Shown here in pieces: positions 36,254 through 44,739 of a DNA stretch of 64,000 bases. Position numbers and translations under genes: made by a program. Numbering within the stretch: position 1 is the first letter of the stretch; each line of letters begins with the position of its first letter. The stretch is from NCBI RefSeq assembly GCF_001898575.1, contig NZ_MKUD01000006.1, positions 168,459 through 232,458 of the forward strand, read 5' to 3'. The notes below the pieces were generated by a model. That model was not told where the DNA came from, searched no databases, and saw nothing but the letters and a program-made list of their open reading frames with translations. The stretch is from Spirosoma sp. 48-14 (GTDB taxonomy: Bacteria > Bacteroidota > Bacteroidia > Cytophagales > Spirosomataceae).

Positions 36254-36614
36254 TAAGAAGAGAGTTGTTGAGCATACTTCAGTGGCGGAAGAACTGCTAT
36301 TTGAGGTACCTGAACTTGAATCAAAATGTAGAGCTGTTGAAAAAGCCGTGAGAGAAAGCTATTTCACGCTTCAGGAAGCTTTGCGAAATTATAAGGTAAG
36401 TGAGGTAGAATACATATCTTATGGTTTAATGAAGAATCGTCGAAAGCTCAAACGGGCCAGGAAACAAGATCAGGTTTTTGATACTATTGCTTTTGTTGTT
36501 TCAATTTTTGATCCGTCTATTAAGTCGTTTAATATAGACGGTAGACAAGCTATGCATGAGATAAAAAAAATTTCAGACAAGGCGTCTGCTAATAAAAAAC
36601 CAGTGATTTATTAA
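36240..36614 (+). CDS. Unrecognised helical protein, low-GC cassette gene 2
   Basis: I do not recognise this 124-residue protein. It begins with the ATG at 36240, inside the end of the previous gene, and is predicted from its composition to be mostly helical and charged (SVAEELLFEVPELESKCRAVE, GLMKNRRKLKRARKQDQVFD). The tight overlap suggests the two products act together. An intrinsic terminator follows at once. A toxin/antitoxin or effector/immunity pair is possible but rests only on gene arrangement. Confidence 0.5.
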   Translation: MYPDNKKRVVEHTSVAEELLFEVPELESKCRAVEKAVRESYFTLQEALRNYKVSEVEYISYGLMKNRRKLKRARKQDQVFDTIAFVVSIFDPSIKSFNIDGRQAMHEIKKISDKASANKKPVIY

Positions 36615-36651
36615 CAAAAGCCTCCTGACTTATAAAGTTAGGAGGCTTTTG
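36615..36651 (+). terminator. Intrinsic terminator of the low-GC cassette
   Basis: Arms 36615-36629 and 36637-36651 pair over 15 bp with one wobble (CAAAAGCCTCCTGAC) and a 7-nt loop, ending in T bases. It probably also serves the converging GMC gene. Confidence 0.85.
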
Positions 36652-36680
36652 GATGATTGAACGTTTGGGAATACCCCAGC

Positions 36681-38435
36681 TTAAATATTCTTCTGCTTCA
36701 CCTGATCGATTAGATACTCGCTGGTACGCATTGAAGCGGCCAGGATGGTCCAGGTCACGTTCTTGTCGCCCTGGGAAACGAACGGAGCCGCATCGACGAC
36801 AAACAGATTTTTTACATCGTGAGCCTGCTGGAACTTGTTGAGGGCCGATTTTTTAGGATCGTTACCCATACGAACCGTCCCAACTTCGTGAATGATACGT
36901 CCGGGAGCCGCCAGGCCATAGCCATGTGCTGTATTAGGCCCAGGCTTTGAACCAAGGGCAATGCCACCCATTGCATGAATAATCTCTTCGAAAGTATCCT
37001 GCATGTGCTTGGCCTGCTTCACTTCGTAATCCGACCATTTGTAGTGGAAGCGTAAGGTTGGAATCCCATATTTATCCACTTTATCCGGATCAATTTCGCA
37101 GTAGTTACTTTCGAGCGGCACCGGCTCTCCACGCCCCGACATGCTGATATAAGCGCCATAGAAACGACGATAATCGTCTTTCAGGCCTTTTCCATAGCCA
37201 CCGCCGGGTTTCATCTGGCCATCCCGACCAGGAATCATTCCGTTCAGGGCTTCTATACCGCCACCAAAACCGGCACCTGGCATACCCATACCACCACCGT
37301 ATTCGATGTGGTAGCCGCGTGGGAAGTCTAATTTTTTGTTATCCAGCCACCAGGGTGTAAATACGTGCATGCCACCAACGCCATCTTCGTTGTAGCGTTT
37401 ACGGTCCATCAGGGCAGGTACAAACCCGGATCGGCTGGCTCCTGTAGAGTCGTTCAGGTATTTGCCCACTACACCACTGCTGTTGGCCAGTCCGGTTGGG
37501 AAGCGGGCTGATTTTGAATTAAGGAGGATTCGTGCCGATTCGCAGGTGCTGGCTCCCAGCATTACAGCTTTAGCTTTGATCGTTATTTCCTGCAAAGTGG
37601 CTTTGTCAACATAGCTGACGCCTGTTGCTAATCCTGTTTGTGGATCGGTCAGCACTTCACGAGCCATAGCGCCATTGATCAGCGTTACATTACCCGTTTT
37701 AACGGCCGGAATGCAAAGCACCGAAGAGGCCGAAAAATCGGCATACGCCTGACATCCCCGGTTACACTGATGGCAATAAAAACATTGCCCCCGCTCTTTA
37801 TTGATGGGTTTGGTCAGAATACTCAGGCGAGACGGGATAACCGGAATACCTATGCTTTTCCCGGCTTTCCGAAGCATCAGCTCATGTAAACGAGGCTTCG
37901 GTGGGGGTAAAAAGATGCCGTCTGGTTCGTTGGGTAAGTTCTCGATAGAGCCAAAAACGCCGATTAACTTGTCGACCCGATCATAGAAGGGTTTCATATC
38001 TTCGTAGGTGATCGGCCAGTCGTCACCTACACCAGATAGCGAACCCCGCCGAAAATCGTCGGGTCCGAAACGCATGGAAATACGCCCCCAGTGGTTAGTA
38101 CGGCCCCCGAGCATCCGCGACCGAAACCAGCCAAATTCCGTTCCTGGCTTGGCTGAATAGGGCTCTCCCTCGATTTCCCAGCCTCCCCATGCCGCGTCGA
38201 AGTCACCCCCCGAGCGGAATTCGGTAGCAGCCCCACGCCGGGGAGATTCCCAAGGCCACTTGAGTTGAGTAATATACTTTGGGTCGGCAGGATCGTAATA
38301 GCCACCTGCTTCGAGCAGAGCAACTTTGGCACCCGCCTTGGCGAGCATATACGCGGCCATACCGCCACCAGCTCCCGAACCAACGATGACGACATCGTAT
38401 ACAGTTGGGGCTTTTTTGAGTTGTGGGACTTCCAT
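36681..38435 (-). CDS. GMC-family FAD oxidoreductase with Cys cluster
   Basis: The 584-residue product has the dinucleotide-binding [21 protein letters not shown] at the N-terminus, the GMC segment [11 protein letters not shown] and a C-terminal [17 protein letters not shown] with [19 protein letters not shown]. This family oxidises alcohols or sugars with FAD. A Cys-rich segment [11 protein letters not shown] around residue 220 (C-x2-C-x2-C-x3-C) is reminiscent of the Fe-S motif in FAD-dependent gluconate/glucose dehydrogenase large subunits. The usual small subunit and cytochrome genes are not beside it. No signal peptide is evident. Substrate unknown. Confidence 0.85.
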   Translation of the reverse strand: MEVPQLKKAPTVYDVVIVGSGAGGGMAAYMLAKAGAKVALLEAGGYYDPADPKYITQLKWPWESPRRGAATEFRSGGDFDAAWGGWEIEGEPYSAKPGTEFGWFRSRMLGGRTNHWGRISMRFGPDDFRRGSLSGVGDDWPITYEDMKPFYDRVDKLIGVFGSIENLPNEPDGIFLPPPKPRLHELMLRKAGKSIGIPVIPSRLSILTKPINKERGQCFYCHQCNRGCQAYADFSASSVLCIPAVKTGNVTLINGAMAREVLTDPQTGLATGVSYVDKATLQEITIKAKAVMLGASTCESARILLNSKSARFPTGLANSSGVVGKYLNDSTGASRSGFVPALMDRKRYNEDGVGGMHVFTPWWLDNKKLDFPRGYHIEYGGGMGMPGAGFGGGIEALNGMIPGRDGQMKPGGGYGKGLKDDYRRFYGAYISMSGRGEPVPLESNYCEIDPDKVDKYGIPTLRFHYKWSDYEVKQAKHMQDTFEEIIHAMGGIALGSKPGPNTAHGYGLAAPGRIIHEVGTVRMGNDPKKSALNKFQQAHDVKNLFVVDAAPFVSQGDKNVTWTILAASMRTSEYLIDQVKQKNI

Positions 38436-38565
38436 ACGTTGGAGAGGTACAAGAATAGGCTTTTCAGAAACAGTAGCTTTATAAGTTAAAAAGCGGTTAA
38501 GTTTACTGATACGCCGGTACGAATTCTGGTATCGACAACGTGGTAAGCCTGTTAGGTTTATACGT

Positions 38566-39309
38566 TCACCGCAGTGCCTGTACGCACTCGGCCACTTTAT
38601 CAGTATTGATGACGTCTACACCGAGCTTTTTTAATTGCTTCCAGGCGTTGGGTGTATCTGGAATTGCCCAGAAACGGATTGGCTTTTTATCGTTGTGTGC
38701 CCGTTTAATGACGCGTTTGAGCTTTTCACGGTCTTCGTCCGAAATCTCGCCGTTGCCATCCCAGTGTGAATACAGTTGGAAATTATCACTGATAAGAGCG
38801 ATTCGCTGAAGGGTTTCTTCGTCATATACCTCGCTGGGCCGACCATCAAACTGAAGTAAGGAATAGTCGAAGTAATTGGGAATTTTAGGTCGATTTCCAC
38901 TGATAATCACTTGGATCGCTTTCGGATTTGCAGCTCGATTAAACACGGGTAGATTCTGCTCTAATAAGTTGATCAGTAAGGGAAGAGTCTCCGTTGGATT
39001 ATCTTTTACATCGACCACCAGGTTAAATGTGTAGTCACGGTCGGAGCTGGGTTTGTCTTTGTACTGCTTAAATAATCGGACAATAGGTTGCAGATAGAGG
39101 GAATCGAGGGTAGGGGCATTAGGGCCTGGTTTATCGTGCGAAACGACCAATTTCCCATTCTGGAGCCAGATATCTGCTTCGATAAAATCAGCTTTTTGCT
39201 CGTAAGCGTTCATAAACGGACGAGCCTTGGCATAATCGTTGTGTGAATGGATTTTCTGGGCAAAGGCAATCGAAGCCGTTAGTTGTATAAGGAGTAAGAC
39301 GCGTAGCAT
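38566..39309 (-). CDS. Exported PLC-like/glycerophosphodiesterase-fold protein
   Basis: The product (247 residues from the ATG at 39309) has a signal peptide (MLRVLLLIQLTASIAFA) and the pattern of the PLC-like phosphodiesterase superfamily: KIHSHNDYAKARPFMNAYEQ (catalytic-type His), FIEADIWLQNGKLVVSHD and late FWAIPDTPNAWKQLKKLGVDVINTD. It resembles AIM6-type phosphodiesterases. It is probably periplasmic and cleaves a phosphodiester, perhaps from phospholipid head groups. The substrate is unproven. Confidence 0.8.
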   Translation of the reverse strand: MLRVLLLIQLTASIAFAQKIHSHNDYAKARPFMNAYEQKADFIEADIWLQNGKLVVSHDKPGPNAPTLDSLYLQPIVRLFKQYKDKPSSDRDYTFNLVVDVKDNPTETLPLLINLLEQNLPVFNRAANPKAIQVIISGNRPKIPNYFDYSLLQFDGRPSEVYDEETLQRIALISDNFQLYSHWDGNGEISDEDREKLKRVIKRAHNDKKPIRFWAIPDTPNAWKQLKKLGVDVINTDKVAECVQALR

Positions 39310-39581
39310 GGCGAGAGTAGTTGAAAGGCTCAGGAAATTAACGTTTGAGGAATGTGATGAATATAGCACAATCATAATTCCTATGACAAAGTAAGCGGCT
39401 GGTACGGCAATCGCAAAAGACTTCCGTCAGGAGTTAGTCAGAAAGTAAGGGGGCGCCAGCAATTAACATTATTTAATATGTTTTTGGATGATTCGATGCA
39501 CAAAAGCTATAGATTGCTCTGTAAACGAAGAATATAGTAGATACAAGATCGTGAAACTATATAAATAAGACGATTTGTAGT

Positions 39582-40778
39582 ATGAAAATAGTATTTACGG
39601 CACTTTTAGGGCTGTTTTGTCTGAACGATTTGTATGCCCAGATTCAGAAAGGGAATGGCATTCTTAGTGGTACTGTTTCTGTTGCCTATGATCGGCAAAC
39701 GCGTCCTTTTTCGACTATTCTCAATACGGGGCCAACGAGTGTACAGACAAACTGGATGCCTGCTTTAGCCATAACGGCCGGGCGTTTCTGGAAAGACAAC
39801 TGGTTGGCAGGAGTCTCGTTGTCGGGTTCATTAACCCGGAACCAGCAGAATCTGGAGAGTAATACCGATCGAACGTACCCCAATACCTTCTATTCCATCT
39901 TTGTTACGCCTTTTATCCGTCGATACTGGCAGGTTGGTTCGGTTTATGTATTTGGCGGAGTTGGCGTGTCGGTGAGTACGAGTGGGAGTAGGCGATCGTA
40001 TTTTGATTCTGATGGCCAATTGAAGGAGTCAGGGGAGCGAACAAAAACAATGGGTATCGCCCCACGAGTAGAAGCTGGGATCAACTATTTAGTGTCGAGT
40101 CGATTAGGTATTCAATTGCTGGCAAGTACCAATTCATTGCCACTTTCGACTGCCGGGTTAAGTGCCGGTTTAGTATACTGGACAGGACCTGGACGGATGT
40201 CAAATGCTCAGGAGCAACGGGATAATCCGCAGACGAATGCTGGTAAATGGGTTTTAGAGGGTGGATTTTCGGTAACTAATCAACAAACAAACCAGGATGC
40301 TGGGGGCGGAATCACGGCCTATCAGTCAAGAACTAACGTATGCTCGTTCAGTCCATCAATCGGTTATTTTATCGGGAAAAATAAGTTGATAGGCGTTAGC
40401 ATCCCTATTGCCTATAGCGGTAATCATCTGACGAGTACAAATGCGTCAGCTAGTAAAGATATGCAATGGACAGTGGGGGTTGTGCCTTATTTTCAGCACT
40501 ATTGGTTACCAACACAACTGACGCCTTATACGCGCATCGAAGCCGGGTATATGCATTACACGTCAGAGGATTACAGTGGCTTTTCGGTTAATGGAGCGGT
40601 TCGGGTTGGATTAGCCTATATGATTGGACAGCGGTTTATTTTGGAGACATCACTGGCAGGTGCTTCGGTTTCTTATAGGGCATCTGGTAGATCTGATCGG
40701 CCCGGCGATGCTAAAACCTGGAATGGAGGAGTGTCAGCTGGGTTAACTGGAAACTTTGCACTTCGATATGTATTGTAA
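39582..40778 (+). CDS. Outer-membrane protein made of two similar barrel-like halves
   Basis: This 398-residue protein has a signal peptide (MKIVFTALLGLFCLNDLYAQ) and only beta-rich, aromatic-alternating sequence. The halves (about 22-205 and 215-398) look like a tandem duplication: GILSGTVSVAYDRQTRPFST answers to WVLEGGFSVTNQQTNQDAGG, and GRFWKDNWLAGVSLSGSLT to GYFIGKNKLIGVSIPIAYSG. Each half has the size of an eight-stranded barrel. Which Pfam barrel family applies is unclear. It probably sits in the outer membrane; function unknown. It is monocistronic and followed by a repeat. Confidence 0.6.
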   Translation: MKIVFTALLGLFCLNDLYAQIQKGNGILSGTVSVAYDRQTRPFSTILNTGPTSVQTNWMPALAITAGRFWKDNWLAGVSLSGSLTRNQQNLESNTDRTYPNTFYSIFVTPFIRRYWQVGSVYVFGGVGVSVSTSGSRRSYFDSDGQLKESGERTKTMGIAPRVEAGINYLVSSRLGIQLLASTNSLPLSTAGLSAGLVYWTGPGRMSNAQEQRDNPQTNAGKWVLEGGFSVTNQQTNQDAGGGITAYQSRTNVCSFSPSIGYFIGKNKLIGVSIPIAYSGNHLTSTNASASKDMQWTVGVVPYFQHYWLPTQLTPYTRIEAGYMHYTSEDYSGFSVNGAVRVGLAYMIGQRFILETSLAGASVSYRASGRSDRPGDAKTWNGGVSAGLTGNFALRYVL

Positions 40779-40830
40779 TACCCCTATGATACCTTGTCAT
40801 TTACACCCAAACCGCTATTTTTGGCACCGT

Positions 40831-40932
40831 AAAAAAAGAGCGAAAGAGTGAACGAGTGAACGAGTGAAGCTATCCAGCAGTTTATCGCTCATTCACTCGT
40901 TCACTCTTTTACTCTTTCGCTTTTTGCTCTTT
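40831..40932. repeat. Inverted repeat of 'gagtgaac' words ahead of fabG
   Basis: 40831-40870 contains GAGTGAAC-type words in tandem, and 40886-40932 carries the complementary words, giving an imperfect stem of about 40 bp. It ends eight bases before the fabG ATG, so a folded form would occlude the start of fabG. Confidence 0.8.
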
Positions 40933-40940
40933 ATTTTAAA

Positions 40941-41687
40941 ATGAATTTACTAACAGGAAAAGTTGCCCTGATCACAGGTGCATCACGCGGAATTGGCCGG
41001 GCCATGGCCCAGAAATTTGCCCAGGAAGGGGCTACCGTTGTCTTTACGTATTTGTCGAGTGTTGAAAAAGGCCAGGCATTGGAAGAAGAGCTACGGGCGT
41101 TTGGGGGTCAGGTAAAAGGCTACCGATCCGATGCATCCAATTATCAGGCTGCTGAAGAACTGGTTAGCCAGGTGATTGCTGATTTCGGTAAGCTCGATGT
41201 ATTGATCAACAATGCCGGTATTACCCGTGATGGATTGTTAATGCGGATGTCGGAAGAACAATGGGATACCGTAATTAACGTTAATTTAAAGTCGGTCTTT
41301 AACCTGACCAAAGCGGCTACCAAGCCAATGATGAAGGCAAAAACGGGTTCGATTATCAATATTACATCGGTAGTCGGTATTCGGGGCAATGCAGGCCAGG
41401 CTAATTATGCGGCTTCGAAAGCGGGAATCATTGGATTTACCAAATCCGTGGCCCTGGAATTAGGCTCGCGGAATATTCGTTCCAACGCCATTGCACCCGG
41501 TTTTATCGAAACCGAAATGACCGGCGAAATCAATGAGAAGGCGCTCGAAGACTGGAAGCAACAGATTCCAATGAAGCGGGGAGGCCAGCCCGACGAAGTT
41601 GCCGATTGTGCCGTTTTCCTGGCATCCGACCTCTCCCGCTACATCACCGGCCAGGTGCTGCAAGTGGATGGGGGAATGTTAACCTAG
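40941..41687 (+). CDS. fabG: 3-oxoacyl-[acyl-carrier-protein] reductase
   Basis: This 248-residue short-chain dehydrogenase reduces 3-oxoacyl-ACP in fatty-acid elongation with NADPH. It has the cofactor motif ITGASRGIGRA, the NNAGITRDGLL segment, catalytic Ser in ITSVVG, Tyr/Lys in YAASKAG, and the C-terminal ITGQVLQVDGGM typical of FabG. No other fab gene is adjacent. The VWA gene follows 54 bp later on the same strand. The long inverted repeat directly upstream may affect its translation. Confidence 0.93.
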   Translation: MNLLTGKVALITGASRGIGRAMAQKFAQEGATVVFTYLSSVEKGQALEEELRAFGGQVKGYRSDASNYQAAEELVSQVIADFGKLDVLINNAGITRDGLLMRMSEEQWDTVINVNLKSVFNLTKAATKPMMKAKTGSIINITSVVGIRGNAGQANYAASKAGIIGFTKSVALELGSRNIRSNAIAPGFIETEMTGEINEKALEDWKQQIPMKRGGQPDEVADCAVFLASDLSRYITGQVLQVDGGMLT

Positions 41688-41741
41688 TGGTAATGAGCGC
41701 GTAATCGAATTCCGCGCTCATTAATCCTCACTCCTAAAAAA

Positions 41742-43859
41742 ATGGATTTTATCTTTCAGTCCTCACCCTGGTGGATTTTCGTTTGTTTGCTTGTAGGCGC
41801 TGTCTATGCCTTCGCTATGTACCAGCCTTTGCCACGGCTGGCAGGTAGTGGTGTAACCGTTGGCGGTTTCGACAGGCGAACAACGTACGGACTAGCCGCT
41901 TTGCGCTTCGTAGTGGTTAGTTTTCTTTGCTTTTTGCTGTTGAATCCGCTGATTCGAAGTCTGCGCACACTGACCGAGAAGCCGAAAGTGGTACTGGCTA
42001 TCGATAACTCGGAGTCCATAGCAGGAGCGGGGCGGCCTAATCTGGACAAAGCGTTGGTTGGTTTGCAAACACTTCGGCAGCAATTGGCCGACAAGGGGCT
42101 GGATGTGACCATACGAACCTTAGCCGATACGGTTACCAGTGGTGATTTGACGCAGATTCCGTTTACTCGCCGAACGACTGATTTGTCGGCCTTGCTCGCG
42201 GGTATCCGTTCGGATTATGAAGGGCGTAATCTGACCGATGTGGTACTGGTAACCGATGGCATTTTTAACCAGGGTGTTTCACCAACGTTTGGTCAATATC
42301 CGTTTGCTGTACAGACAGTAGGGCTGGGCGACACCGTTGCCAAAAAAGATATTCAGCTTAAAGGCATTATCGCCAACCGAATTGCGTATCTGGGGAATCA
42401 GTTTCCGGTACAGGCCGAAATCGTGAGTAATGGCTTTCAAGGGCGAAGTGCAACGGTTGTGCTGCGTCAGAATGGAAAGGAATTGGAGAGGCAATCGGTT
42501 AACTTTACCAAGAACGACACGTTCAATCAGGTTAATTTCCAGACTACAGCTACCCAGAAAGGTGTTCAGCATTACGTTGTGGAGATCTTGCCGCAGCCAG
42601 GCGAATTTAGTACGCGCAACAATCGGCAGGATGTGTATCTGGACGTTATCGATGGAAAAGAGAAAGTTCTGCTATTGGCCCTGGCCCCACATCCAGACGT
42701 GAAAGCCATCCGCAACATTCTGGAGCGTAATCAAAACTACGAACTGGACGTACGTATCCTGACGGGAACCCCCGCCGAAGCTACCCCACCCGCCGACAAA
42801 ACCTACGACCTGATTATTCTGCACCAGATTCCCGATAATGGAGGAGTCGGTAACCCGTTGATTCAAAAGTTTTTTTCGAAAAATACACCTGTACTGTTTG
42901 TCCTTGGTAATCAGTCGTCGCTGGGGCCGTTCAATACGTCTAATTCGGTGGTTCAGGTTTCGGCACAGCCTAGCCAGAGCGACAAGGTAACGGGCGTGTT
43001 TAATCCCGAATTTCGGCAGTTGAACCTTGATCCGGCCCGACTCGAAATACTGTCCAAACTTCCGCCCATGTCGGTGCCCTATGGCGACTACCGATTACAG
43101 CCCGGTAGTGAAGTTGTCCTGTGGCAGCAGGTTGGCAGTATCAAGACCGCAAAACCATTGCTGGCTCTAAACGTAACCAGCCCACGTAAAACCGCTGTAC
43201 TAGCCGGAGAAGGGCTTTGGTCATGGCGCCTGGAGGAGTACGCCCTGACTGATAAGCAGGAGGTTGTGGATGAGTTGATTCAGAAAGTAATTCAACTGAT
43301 TTCCGTGAAAGAAGATCGGCGGAAGCTGCGCGTATATCCGATTCGGAATGAATTTGTAGCCGGAGAAAAAGTCATTTTCGAAACCGAACTTTACAACGAC
43401 ATCTACGAACGACTATTTGACAAACCTGTTCGGCTGGAGGTTAGTGACGAAAAAGGCGTAACGCGATCCTATAATTACACGCCCACAGCGTCTAACAGTC
43501 GTTTTGAAATAAGCCGATTGCCTGAGGGAGCCTATCGCTTTAAGGCAACAGTCACGATCAATGATAAAGCGGAACAGTCGTCGGGGCAGTTTGTGGTTCG
43601 CGATCTGCAACTTGAAGCGCTCAATACAACGGCCGATCACGGTATGTTGCGTCAGTTAGCGCAGCAAACGGGCGGCCAGTTCTATGCAGTCAGTCGCATG
43701 GATGATCTGGTCAAAAACCTGACTAGCCGTTCGCACCCGGCTCGCCTGACCAGCACTGAGGAAATGAATGAGTTGATCAACTGGAAATGGCTATTTTTCG
43801 TCGTACTAACGCTGGCTGCTATTGAATGGGGCCTGCGAAAGTTTTACGGAGGCTATTAG
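41742..43859 (+). CDS. Membrane-anchored VWA-domain protein
   Basis: This 705-residue protein has two N-terminal membrane segments (SPWWIFVCLLVGAVYAFAMY and LAALRFVVVSFLCFLLLNPL), then a von Willebrand A domain with the metal-site motif DNSES (D-x-S-x-S), extended Ig-like beta domains, and a final membrane segment (WKWLFFVVLTLAAIEWGLRKF). This layout is common in Bacteroidota and may act in envelope or stress systems. It is probably inner-membrane with a large periplasmic part. No MoxR or BatA/B genes are adjacent, so the pathway is unassigned. Confidence 0.8.
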   Translation: MDFIFQSSPWWIFVCLLVGAVYAFAMYQPLPRLAGSGVTVGGFDRRTTYGLAALRFVVVSFLCFLLLNPLIRSLRTLTEKPKVVLAIDNSESIAGAGRPNLDKALVGLQTLRQQLADKGLDVTIRTLADTVTSGDLTQIPFTRRTTDLSALLAGIRSDYEGRNLTDVVLVTDGIFNQGVSPTFGQYPFAVQTVGLGDTVAKKDIQLKGIIANRIAYLGNQFPVQAEIVSNGFQGRSATVVLRQNGKELERQSVNFTKNDTFNQVNFQTTATQKGVQHYVVEILPQPGEFSTRNNRQDVYLDVIDGKEKVLLLALAPHPDVKAIRNILERNQNYELDVRILTGTPAEATPPADKTYDLIILHQIPDNGGVGNPLIQKFFSKNTPVLFVLGNQSSLGPFNTSNSVVQVSAQPSQSDKVTGVFNPEFRQLNLDPARLEILSKLPPMSVPYGDYRLQPGSEVVLWQQVGSIKTAKPLLALNVTSPRKTAVLAGEGLWSWRLEEYALTDKQEVVDELIQKVIQLISVKEDRRKLRVYPIRNEFVAGEKVIFETELYNDIYERLFDKPVRLEVSDEKGVTRSYNYTPTASNSRFEISRLPEGAYRFKATVTINDKAEQSSGQFVVRDLQLEALNTTADHGMLRQLAQQTGGQFYAVSRMDDLVKNLTSRSHPARLTSTEEMNELINWKWLFFVVLTLAAIEWGLRKFYGGY

Positions 43860-43882
43860 CCGAATTGACTATCCAAACCTGT

Positions 43883-43922
43883 AGCGCTTTACCGACACCA
43901 TGCTTTGTTTCGGTAAAGCGCT
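43883..43922 (+). terminator. Terminator of the fabG-VWA unit
   Basis: Arms 43883-43895 and 43910-43922 are perfect 13-bp complements (AGCGCTTTACCGA) followed by TTTTC. Confidence 0.8.
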
Positions 43923-44039
43923 TTTCTTTTGAACCCGTTAGTACTTTATACAGATAAACTATTTGCTTCAGCTTTTATGTTTTTAAGATGTAATCAGAAA
44001 CTTTACGATTGTATATTCGTCTAATCAACACTAACAATA

Positions 44040-44219
44040 ATGGAAACACCAATGAAGCCGATGACCGCTCGCGAAAAAATTCGCAGGCTGGTCGAAGTAA
44101 AAGAGCAGGTACAACGGGAAGCCCGGGAACGCTACCAAAATGACCCTGAATATCGGGCCATATTTGACGAGTTGAAAAAGAAGAATGCAGGAAAAAGGGC
44201 CATTAAAGGAAAGAAATAG
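44040..44219 (+). CDS. Small charged protein overlapping the DUF6169 gene
   Basis: The ATG at 44040 opens a 59-residue frame that is easy to miss because of its size. The product is basic and predicted helical (MTAREKIRRLVEVKEQVQRE, then PEYRAIFDELKKKNAGKR). It overlaps the next gene by 35 bases in another frame. Such a size and overlap is what an antitoxin-like or adaptor partner would show, but no DNA-binding fold can be named. Composition and coding bias look genuine. Confidence 0.6.
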   Translation: METPMKPMTAREKIRRLVEVKEQVQREARERYQNDPEYRAIFDELKKKNAGKRAIKGKK

Positions 44220-44694
44220 ATACGATTTTGCCTGGATAGGTGGAGAGCAAAATGTATATGCTTTTACAACAAGCGACGAGGTTGTTTATGAAATTCGATT
44301 TGTTCCATCCGATTATTTATTTATCGATTATATAGAGGGGCGGGTCAACGCTTTTGAAATGGTCATCGCCGTGGCCGATAATCCGACTGGAAAACACATT
44401 CCGGCCGACCCTCTGACAGAGCCAACAATTCTGGCTATTTTTTACGATTTCTTCCGGTCTTTAGAACACGTAATAATTTATATCTGCGATAGTTCGGATG
44501 GTCGGGAGAAGGCCCGCTTCCGAAAGTTTACCAGTTGGTTTTTCAACAATACGAGGGCCGATTTGGTCAAAATGGACGCCTGGATTCCTGATGGAGATCG
44601 CCATACAATTCTCTCCGGGATATTGAGTAGGAAAAATCCCTATTTCAGTCAATTTATCGAACTCTTCCACAACTTATCAGAAGCGGATAAGTGA
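44185..44694 (+). CDS. DUF6169-like protein
   Basis: This 169-residue protein probably belongs to DUF6169, a Bacteroidota family of unknown function; the match rests on NRYDFAWIGGEQNVYAFTTSDEVVYEIRF, the central LAIFYDFFRSLEHVIIYICDSSDGREKAR and the FRKFTSWF stretch. There is no signal or membrane segment. The N-terminal 10 residues are encoded in the overlap with the small gene upstream, so the start could be slightly later. It may form a two-protein unit with that partner. Confidence 0.6.
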   Translation: MQEKGPLKERNRYDFAWIGGEQNVYAFTTSDEVVYEIRFVPSDYLFIDYIEGRVNAFEMVIAVADNPTGKHIPADPLTEPTILAIFYDFFRSLEHVIIYICDSSDGREKARFRKFTSWFFNNTRADLVKMDAWIPDGDRHTILSGILSRKNPYFSQFIELFHNLSEADK

Positions 44695-44739
44695 GTGACG
44701 CTAAAGCCAATCCTAATTGACTGAAAAATTAGAAGGGTA

